Below, one piece after another: positions 56,393-64,000 of a stretch of DNA of 64,000 bases. Position 1 is the first letter of the stretch. Every line of letters starts with the position of its first letter. The notes below the pieces were generated by a model. That model was not told the origin of the DNA, did not search any database, and saw only the letters and a list, made by a program, of their open reading frames with translations. Source of the DNA: Dryomyza anilis. Its lineage: Eukaryota; Arthropoda; Insecta; Diptera; Dryomyzidae. The stretch is from NCBI GenBank assembly GCA_951804985.1, contig OX638131.1, positions 43,251,121-43,315,120 of the forward strand, in the 5' to 3' direction. The position numbers were made by a program, and so were the translations under genes.

Positions 56393-56590
56393 GTATAAAA
56401 AACCATCAACTATATGCAATACTCCTCACATGATTTGATCACTAACATGAATTTGGGTTATAAATATAATGATGATTAAATTATGATGATTAATTACGCT
56501 GCCCGATAAAATGACATGGTGCAGGTGAAAAGATAATTTCATTATTTTCTTTGGTTGGAATTTTAAAAATATAAGAAGACCAACATAATG
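56393..56590. other. AT-rich spacer
   Basis: No gene. Confidence 0.3.
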
Positions 56591-56811
56591 CAACCAGAAA
56601 AAAATTCCCTCAAATACCATTAAAATTGGTCAATAGGACAATTATTGATTTAATAGTATACAAAAAATAAAAATTTTCATATAAACTCAATGACAATGTC
56701 ATGGTATTTTCTAGTATTTAATGGTATTTTCCGATTAAAAAAATAATTTATCCTATTGAATATTTTTAATAGTAAAAAAACTATTATTTATATAGTATTT
56801 TTTTCTGGGTG
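56591..56811 (+). mobile_element. MITE, TIR CAACCAGAAAAAAAT, copy 2 (complete)
   Basis: The left end CAACCAGAAAAAAATTCCCT and inverse right end CACCCAGAAAAAAATACT pair, flanked by TG (56589-56590, 56812-56813). 221 bp. Collinear with the truncated copy at 33501-33678, which is preceded by TA. Confidence 0.7.
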
Positions 56812-56929
56812 TGGTAAATTGAAAAATGCGCTATATCTCAAAAACTAGAGCCAATTTATCAAACTTGACAACTTTTACAGCACCATAATTCTTGGTCGGC
56901 AATTTTTCCCTGTGAATTTTGCATTACAA

Positions 56930-57385
56930 TTCAAACCCAGACAATTCTTTCCCGAGACAATTCCTCCCCGGACAATATTTTCCCGGGAAATTGTTCCCTG
57001 AACTTAAGAAACACTAGGCCAACAGCAGACATTTATGATGTTTTTGATGTACTTGTAAATTCGAATATATTCCCTATCATATCTGTGTTATTATGGAAGT
57101 CATCCAACTATTTACCAGTGTCTTAAAAAAGAGCAGTCAAGAAAAGATATGCTGATGGAAAACTAATATCGGGAGATTGAAATTCACATAATTTATTGTA
57201 TGTTAGAATTGAATGGGTGTAGAATTTTTCGGGAAAGCATTGTCCGGGGAAGAATTGTGCCGGGAAGAATTGTTTGTGGATTAATTGTCTCATGGCAATA
57301 AACCCCCGGGAAAAGTTGTCACTGGAAGAATTGTCTTGGAGAATTGTTGTTTAGAGAAAGAATTGTCTGAGGATTAATTGTCCGT
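56930..57385. repeat. Inverted pair of GAATTGTCCGGGGA minisatellites
   Basis: The left block (56930-57000) has GACAATTCTTTCCCGAGACA and GACAATATTTTCCCGGGAA. The right block (57225-57385) has the inverse sense, GAATTGTGCCGGGAAGAATTG-like units of 13-17 bp. About 220 bp of AT-rich sequence separates them. The layout suggests a MITE with internal minisatellite arms, like 36660-36812. Confidence 0.6.
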
Positions 57386-57560
57386 AACTCATAAAATACT
57401 TTTATAAAAATGTTGAACGTATCAAACGAATAAATGTGGCCACTCTGGCATATGCTAGTTGTTATTATTATTGTTGTTGTTGTTGACTCAACTTGATTGT
57501 AATTAAAATATTACACTTGTTTTTCGTTGTTTTTATTTTTTTAATATTTTTCTTCGCGAA
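57386..57560. other. Unique spacer with a GTT repeat
   Basis: TTGTTGTTGTTGTTG near 57470-57484; no gene. Confidence 0.3.
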
Positions 57561-58640
57561 TTGAGCCATTGCTGTCGGCTTACATCAGTATTGAAGTGAT
57601 TGCATGTGTGTTTGTGTGTGCGTGGAAGGAAGGCTATGCAAACGAGAGTGCGCTTTAATGTCACCTACTCTATCCAAAACAACAATATAAAATAAAGATT
57701 AACAAAATAAAATTAAAAAAAAAAGGTTTATAAATATTTCTTATACAACAAATCAATACAAGAAAACACTGTGACTTAATAAAACTTTGGTTGTCAGTTG
57801 TAACGAGTGGCACTGTGAGAGCAATGGAAAAGTTCAACAGCATTTTGTAAATAGCAAAAGAAAATATTGCTCAAATTTGCTTCCGTTTTGACGCGACTTG
57901 CTAACTTGCAACGCTTCCTGCACCGCACGCGATCAACGTCGCCGCGGCGCCCCCGCTCGCGTTCACTTTCGAATTAGTGACAACATTTTACAACGCGATA
58001 TGGCGATATGCGATATATCGCACCGATTTTAAACCGTGTCGAACAGATCGCAGCCACGTTCATAGCAAGCGAACGGCAGCGCACTGAACACTGAATGGCG
58101 CGCATGTGCGGCGCTCGATCGCAGACAATGTTGGCCACATCAAAACCAACAACGAACACAAACCGCAAAAAGATTTACAAAAATATTCATATTTAAAATT
58201 GTAAAAAACAATTCGAAGGTAAACCGTATCGCAGCAGCAACTTGTAGAGTGCGGCGACGCGCGAGTGAACGCATAAACATTGCCTTCCACACCCCGCACA
58301 ACCGATCGCGATCATGCGAAAGTCTTCGACTGACTTGATCGACTCTTGTTGGTCTTTAATATTTACTAACAAATAAACAAAAAAAACGTCAGTTTAGTTA
58401 ATGAATTTAACGAATTAATTAATTAGTTCAAATATTTACATTCACGATCACTTTTTCAAATGCTGTTTTTCTTTAAATTTCAACACTTTTCACGCGCTTT
58501 CCTCACGACGAATTTTTGTGTTATTTTTCGCGTTCTCTGATTGAGATTTGCACTGAATTAGTTTAAAAAATATTCGCCGTTGATTTTTTCGAAATACTAG
58601 TTCATTAAGTTTGCATTCTTTCTAACGATCCGTCGTGGAG
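57561..58640 (-). promoter_or_regulatory. CpG-rich minus-strand promoter-like island
   Basis: Unique sequence with dense CpG, for example GATCAACGTCGCCGCGGCGC (about 57930), GCGATATATCGC (about 58010) and GCGGCGACGCGCGAGTG (58251-58267). On the minus strand TCAGTCG at 58333-58327 is an exact initiator (A+1 at 58331) and GGTTGT at +29 to +34 fits the downstream promoter element consensus, displaced by one base. A second TCAGTG cluster lies near 58090-58105. No coding domain is found in the minus frames at 57974-58299. Confidence 0.42.
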
Positions 58641-59452
58641 CTCTCGAGTGGCCACATGAAACGAGTCTCTCACTCCGTGTTTAGATTTGCGACTAAACTT
58701 GGTACAACGACGTCGTTGCGCGAGGCTGATGGAGCTCATTTGCTTAACATCGACTCTGCGGACCACATTATTGATGTTTTAATAAATTGTATGACAAATA
58801 CACTGAAAAGATATGGGTTTAATTAAAAAAAAAAAACATTGTTGATATCGAGATTTTTTTAAATTTCGCTAATAATTTGTTGCGAGTTTTAAGGAGTGCG
58901 AAACCAATCATTAATCTGATATGCATTTTAAGTCATCGGAGACGAATTAAAAACAAAAATCTTAAGAAATTCAGAACATTTACGTTTTTAGTTTGGACTA
59001 CAACCAATTTAGAACCTGTTCAACAATTTGGTGTGTGTATATGATAACATTTTAAGTGCCGAATATGGTAGTTCCATCAACTATACTGAAACTGATATCC
59101 GTTTAAAGCTGATCGTTTTAATACCAAAACCGAAAAAAGAATATAAACTGTTTTCAATTTATACAGTTTTTAAAACCATGTATATTTTATTCCCGGTGAC
59201 AACAATATCGGCTATAATTCGTACCAAATAAGATTGAATATCGTGTAACTACAATTTTTGATTCATGCATTAAACGAAAAGTTGAGTACGCTCGTAAAAA
59301 AAATATATAAAAATTTTTGTGTATGAAAAAATAGTTGGTAAAACAAGTATATTGAACAAACGTTCGATTCAAAGTTTGATACACGTTATATCAATTTTAG
59401 ACGAAGAGAACTGGGAACGAGTCATAGTCACACGATAATATACAATTACATC
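58641..59452. other. Non-coding stretch
   Basis: A 63-codon plus frame (58635-58826) starts in mixed sequence but has no domain. AAACCG words occur at 59090-59170. Otherwise AT-rich. Confidence 0.3.
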
Positions 59453-60139
59453 CCTACGAGGAAACGAACCGGTCCTAGACTATTCACGTGACTGGTTCCT
59501 CGGAGATAGTTAATCGCTCCTAGTTATGGCTCTTTTATATGAAACCAACCAGCAACTTTAACATGGCGTTGTCCTAGGGAAGAGCAATTAACACCTCCTG
59601 CAGACCTTTAGACCTATCACAGGACTGGTCTTCAAAAATGACCGTCCTGTGACCGGTACATTTAGACCTATTACAGAACTAGTTCTCAAAATCCTGTTCT
59701 GTGACCGGAATCAATGGTTAATTCAGAAAAAAAAATATATTTTTTTTTTATTTAAATTTTTTTATTTCTTTTTTATATGTTTTAAATTTAAGTTATTTTA
59801 ATTTACATTATATTTTATTTTACCTTCTTCTTTATGCTTCTTGCGTGCATTATAATGACTTCGAAGACATGCTGTATTTAAATCAATACAGTATCGAAAA
59901 ATATTCTACGAATTATAGACGAATTAGTTGCAGCGTGTAAATAAGTCCCGTGCCTATGGCGCCAACTAGTGACTTTTCGCTTCACTAGCGATATGTTTAG
60001 CATGGACACGATCCGTCTCCTCATGCAGACCTTTAGACCGATCACAAAACTGGTCTTCAAGATCATGTCTTTAGTTGGTACCAATGGTAACAGTCACGTG
60101 ATAGGTAGTTTTAGAGCAATTGACACCTTTTCCCCGCAG
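59453..60139. mobile_element. CACGTG-rich repeat (family C), copy 2
   Basis: The left part CCTACGAGGAAACGAACCGG then CACGTGACTGGTTCCTCGGA and CTCTTTTATATGAAA matches 47485-47550. The right end (60085-60139), read inversely, CTGCGGGGAAAAGGTGTCAA then TTGCTCTAAAACTACC, matches the left end at 47187-47230, so the element has terminal inverted repeats of 50 bp or more. An AT-rich insert lies at 59720-59930. CACGTG occurs at 59485 and 60095. Confidence 0.6.
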
Positions 60140-61278
60140 AGATAATTAGACGATTAGTCAATAAATGTTTAAATATTTATTTTTCATTTTCTTTCTTAAA
60201 ATTTTCGGGCATATTTCAGCTTTTGATCGAATTTCATATTTACAAACAAACGTTATAAGTACAAACATTTGTTTTTTTAAATATATTCAATCCGATTGAT
60301 TTGACTTGAACGATTTGAATTCGTTTGGTAATCAATTTTTATATTGAGTCAAAATCGCCTTTTTTTCATTGATATTAGATCGGAATTTGATCGAAAGCAA
60401 GAACATGTCCGTATATTTTAAATTTGTCATTGAAATTGGATCGTCATTTGATCTATATTTTAAATTTTTCATTGATCAAGATTTGATCGAAAGCAAGAAC
60501 ATGTACGTATAAATAAAATTTTACTTCTTAGTTTCTGTTTCTTGTTCAAGAGAATGAAAATATGGACAAAATGTAACATTAATAAAACCGAAATCGAAAA
60601 TATTGTTGCTTGTTACTACTGCCTGTTTCATTTCTCCATCTTTATGTAAAATGAATATTTTTCGGCGTAAATGCAAGATTGACACAGTTCATGTATTTTT
60701 AATTACATATACAATTCCGAGTCGGAACATCTGAACAATCCGTAGTTTGTTAATATATAATTTTAAAATTCATGATCATTTTCCTATAGAGGAATTAGAC
60801 ATCAGACCTATACGCGCCCACAACAACTTCTTGTTTGTAAAAAATAATTCGCAGAACGCGTCTTTGGTCCGAACTTTGCATGTGTTGTGTTCCACTTTCC
60901 TCGATCACTTGTGTAGCGGTAAAACGACCACAACAACAAACAGACCAGCAAAGATTTGCGAATTCAAAAACACGGCATCGAAGTTTCGTGAGGACGGTAT
61001 GACAGGGCTGTGCATACAAAATGGGTTCATGCAAGATATTAAAATAATTAACATTTATACAAAAGTACAGTCCTCTCACATGTTAGTATACGGTTATGTT
61101 TAATCGAATTTAATGAGAAACTTTTTATAAAATCAGGCGACCTTCAATCCGACTGTAATATCATAATTTTTTTGCAGATTTCGATATATACGATATAAAA
61201 CTTTTAATATTTTTGACCACTACGCCAATGCTACAAAGGACAGAAATGTACTATTCAACAAAAAAAATTCTAACTAAC
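60140..61278. other. Non-coding stretch
   Basis: TTGATCGAAAGCAAGAACAT occurs twice (about 60388 and 60486), a direct repeat about 97 bp apart. Overlapping 118- and 94-codon frames on opposite strands at 60747-61103 have unremarkable composition and no domain. Confidence 0.35.
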
Positions 61279-61619
61279 CCGAGACAAAATTTTTGGTATT
61301 TTTCTGGAATATTTTTGGCCTATTTCCGGCAAACACACAGATAAATAAAATATTTTGGGAAGCACCCCAGACAAAATTTTTGGCAGGGTCGAGGCAGTTC
61401 AGAAAAATTTCCTCGACCTTTGTCAAACAGACAAAGGCGGAGTTTGTATCAAAAACTGTCTGATTTCTGCCCATTCACCAAATATGGGGTGAATCTGCCA
61501 TAAAAATTTCACACCAATTTACAATCTGCTATACACTTCCCAAGATATTCCATTTAGCTGTGCGTTTGCCAGAAATATGCCCGAAATATTCCAGAAATAT
61601 GCCAATCATTTTGTCTCGG
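61279..61619. mobile_element. Family D repeat, copy 2 with inverted end
   Basis: CCGAGACAAAATTTTTGGTA at 61279 pairs with the inverse GGCATATTTC..CAATCATTTTGTCTCGG ending at 61619. Internal GGCCTATTTCCGGCAAACAC and the inverse GTTTGCCAGAAATATGCC pair as well. Collinear in part with 39858-40146. Confidence 0.6.
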
Positions 61620-61783
61620 GCAGGTTGTAAAATTTGATGGCATTTTAATGGTAGATTTACGCCATATTGGGTAACGGGCAAAAAACAGACAGCTTTTGAT
61701 AGAAAAGCTGTCTTTGTCTGCTTGAAATTTGTCGAGAAAAAGTTTCTGAACTGCCTCGACCCTGCCAAAAATTTTGTCTGGGG
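61366..61783. repeat. Inverted repeat, CCCAGACAAAATTTTTGGCA arms
   Basis: The left arm CCCAGACAAAATTTTTGGCA then GGGTCGAGGCAGTTCAGAAA (61366-61407) and its inverse at 61742-61783 match almost perfectly over 40 bp. It overlaps the 61279-61619 unit in an interleaved fashion. Confidence 0.7.
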
Positions 61784-61810
61784 TATTCTTCAAAAAAAAA
61801 AAAAATTCTA

Positions 61811-62068
61811 ACTAATCCGAGACAAAATTTTTGGCATTTTTCTGGAGTATTTTGGACATATTTCCGGCAATCGCTCTGATAAATATAATATTTAGGAAAG
61901 TGTATAGCAGGTTGTAAGTTATTGTGAAAATGGCAAATTCACGCCATATTTGGGGAACGAGCAGAATACAGATAGGTTTTGATACAAACTGCGCCTTTGT
62001 TTGAAATATGTATGTCGAGGAAATGTTTCTAAACTGCCACGAACCTGCTAAAAATTTTGTCTGGGGAA
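61811..62068. mobile_element. Family D repeat, copy 3
   Basis: CCGAGACAAAATTTTTGGCA, GGACATATTTCCGGCAATCG and the inverse end CTAAAAATTTTGTCTGGGG. Collinear with the previous unit and with 39858-40146. Confidence 0.6.
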
Positions 62069-62295
62069 ATAATACAAACAAAAGTGAATATAAATGAAGC
62101 GAAATAACCTAACCTAGCAGAATGAAAATCGATGGTATTTTTTTTACTCGGTATTAGAAATAAAAACATTTCCTTATTCACAAAAAAATAATAATCTTTT
62201 AGCATGACCCAATCTGCAATGTCTCGGAGACCTTGGATGTCTCGTAACTTTCACCAACGAACTTCGATAAGAATGTTCGATGTCGTAGCTTTATC

Positions 62296-62384
62296 GCTAG
62301 GGCAAGCTCTGTCACCATTTCAGCTGTGCGTGTTATATTTGTCCTCAAATGGTGGGACCAACAGTTTAATGCCGAATCTGAACA
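62296..62384 (-). mobile_element. SINE body fragment (copy 4)
   Basis: CAAGCTCTGTCACCATTT, AGCTGTGCGTGTTATATTTG and GCCGAATCTGAACA match the body of SINE copy 1 (7085-7170). The tRNA head is absent. Confidence 0.6.
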
Positions 62385-62699
62385 TTGATATCTCATTATT
62401 TTTTAATGTAATATTGAACTATGAGTACTTTAAATTCTAAAATACCGACGCTCGATTTCCGATATCGTTTGATTTATCCTGCGTCTCGATCGATTTATCC
62501 TGTAACGATTTCGGGGAAGTTGGAAGAAGTAAAAACTTAGTTGTAACAACCAACTACATTCAAAATTAAAACGAAATTTTTACAAATTAGTTAATGGAAC
62601 TGCAATATTTGGTTGACATTTGAAATATTATCATATACACACACCTAGCTGTTCTGAAACTGTTTTAAATTGGTTGATGTCCAAAATTCAACCCTTTTA
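62385..62699. other. Unique spacer
   Basis: GATTTATCCTG occurs twice (62470, 62489). No gene. Confidence 0.3.
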
Positions 62700-63260
62700 G
62701 TTATACCCTACACTAAGAGTGAAAGGGTATATTCAGTTTGGTACGCCGTTTGTAACGCCCAGAAGGAAGCATCTCCGGTATGGAAAAGTATATATATTCT
62801 TGATCAGCATGACCTCCTGTGTCGATTTAGCGATGTCCGTCTGTCTGTCTGTTGAAATCCCTACTACTTAAAAAATTGAATCGGTTAATTTTGACCTGTG
62901 ATCTAACCATTTATATTCAAATAACTCATATAAAATTTACATCTACAGAATTATTTTACTGTATACGTGCTTAGGTAAACTTTTTTGTTCAAATATATAT
63001 TGACTTTATGCTCAAATACATGAAAATAATGTTTTCCCGCGAAACGACTTGTGGTTCCAAAAAAAAAAATCGAAATTCGGTACACCTACCAATTTGTAAA
63101 TATGGGTATCAAATGAATGGAAATTCTTCAGCGATTAATAGTTTGTAATTATTTTCAGGACTCGTATACCCTGGTGACCTATATACCACTTTGAATGGTA
63201 ACCACATATATGTGTAGGGTATTTATAGTCGGCTTAGACCGACTATAATGACTATAATTT
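62700..63260 (+). mobile_element. mini-me-like element, type 2 (best copy)
   Basis: It begins with the hairpin TATACCCTACACTAAGAGTG..AAAGGGTATA. Then come TTTGGTACGCCGTTTGTAAC, CCCAGAAGGAAGC, GTATGGAAAAGTATATATAT, TCTTGATCAGCATGACC, CGATTTAGCGATGTCC and GTCTGTCTGTCTG. It ends with GTGTAGGGTATTTATAGTCG and the hairpin GTCGGCTTAGACCGAC. Order and hairpins parallel the first mini-me-like family, so the two are subfamilies of one element. Confidence 0.7.
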
Positions 63261-63560
63261 TGATAATCCTAAGTATCATAATAACACCTACTTCAAAATT
63301 TTCTTTCTTTAAAATTTTCCATGTGATCTTCCCAACTGGTTTTGTCTTTAATTTGGGAGAACTGAATAACTTGAGCAATAATTTGGTTGCTGTAACAAAT
63401 GTTTATTCTGTGTGCTTCTCTATTATATGAAACGTTATAACTGAGGTCTACTCCTGAGCAGTTGACTGTTATTACAAATGTTGTACTTTTTCGCATTATT
63501 CCGCACAACATTTCTTGCAGTGTAGTTATCTATCGAAGTTGTCGTTATTAATTTGTTTTT
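63261..63560. other. AT-rich spacer
   Basis: No gene. Confidence 0.3.
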
Positions 63561-64000
63561 ATTTATTTTTATATTAGTATAGTTAGTAGCTGTTGCTCTG
63601 GTGGCTGGCTCTTGCCTCTGTTGTTGTTGTATTTAGGCACAACAACAACAACAGCAACTACAATCACCATCACAAATACCATCGCTGGAACTTGTTTTTG
63701 TTTGTTGATGTGGTGTTGTTGTTGTTGTTGTTGTTGTTTGTGGACGCTGCTGCCTGTTAACTTCGTAACTAGTATTGTTAGAAAAAAGCAATGAAAATAT
63801 TAAAAATAAAAAAATTAAATTTGATTTTGAATATACTCGCGACTCGCGACACTCGATCGTGGACTCCATCAAGTTAATCGTAACGCGTTTCACCCTCAGA
63901 ACGGGCCGCACTTGTTGGAACTGCCTCTGTTCTGCGTTCTGTTTTTTGGTTTTGTTTCTCCAACGAATTAAGTGATCGAGCATCACTTTAGAAATATTTA
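63561..64000. other. GTT/CAA-rich unique island running off the window
   Basis: CTGTTGTTGTTGT and ACAACAACAACAG (63618-63655) form a small hairpin, and (GTT)n recurs at 63715-63740. From 63840 the sequence is CpG-richer (CGCGACTCGCGACACTCGATC). Frames of 60-117 codons on both strands are trinucleotide-driven. Possible promoter or leader sequence, not resolved. Confidence 0.3.

Noticed and set aside
60747..61103. 118-codon frame on the plus strand with an overlapping 94-codon frame on the minus strand
   Set aside because: Mutually overlapping frames without domain or repeat explanation; most likely chance. A protein search would decide.

Overview
The window looks like nuclear DNA of an insect, most likely a higher fly (Diptera). 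It is strongly AT-rich and crowded with degenerate transposable elements. It carries fly-type repeats: mini-me/DINE-like elements with a TATATATATTCTTGATCAGC core followed by GTCY microsatellites, a Jockey-like LINE and a tRNA-derived SINE. I found no complete host protein-coding gene. No open frame that is not explained by repeats exceeds about 140 codons, and most are chance frames in AT-rich DNA. I read the window as intergenic or large-intron sequence with a few GC- and CpG-richer islands that may be promoters, first exons or enhancers.

Layout. 1-1.25 kb: CTG/CAG-rich unique DNA. 1.25-3.95 kb: two fragments of one Jockey-like LINE lying tail to tail; a third fragment is at 50.4-51.0 kb. 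4.2-4.7, 7.8-8.7 and 14.26-16.75 kb: copies of a DNA transposon whose ends read GGGGTAAAGTGG (called family K here), the last apparently full length. 7.0-7.35 kb: textbook SINE with a 13-bp target duplication. 19-23 kb: hAT-like and other MITEs, then an array of TTACGAA/TTCGTAA motifs. 24.2-27.8 kb: two promoter- or enhancer-like islands. 28.03-29.18 kb: a 1.15-kb element that is palindromic over its whole length. 29.7-31.3 kb: a 44-bp minisatellite invaded by a mini-me-like element. 32.8-34.5 kb: four elements nested in one another. 36.3-38.7 kb: a composite element holding a 15-bp VNTR and three tandem ~283-bp units. 39.5-40.9 kb: repeat fragments and a dead RTE-like LINE. 41.2-42.0 kb: CAG/CpG island. 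43.6-44.7 kb: a second kind of full-length palindrome.

47.2-48.65 kb: a repeat rich in CACGTG and a transposon (family G) with an unexplained 71-codon frame. 50.35 kb: a perfect 29-bp hairpin at a LINE junction. 51.5-52.9 kb: the best promoter candidate, minus strand, with TATA plus initiator at 52454 and a second initiator with a GTAAGT donor. 54.05-56.4 kb: second family G copy, filled by a mini-me array. 57.4-58.7 kb: another CpG-rich minus-strand promoter-like island. 59.4-62.1 kb: inverted repeat families. 63.5-64 kb: CAG/CTG-rich island running off the end.

Working together: the repeats are mostly non-autonomous. Five families share TIRs of the type CACAGAAAAAA with a TA or TG flank, so one transposase could have moved them all. 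If there is host function, it lies in the islands at 5.85, 24.3, 26.6-27.8, 32.1-32.6, 41.3-42.0, 51.6-52.9 and 57.6-58.6 kb.
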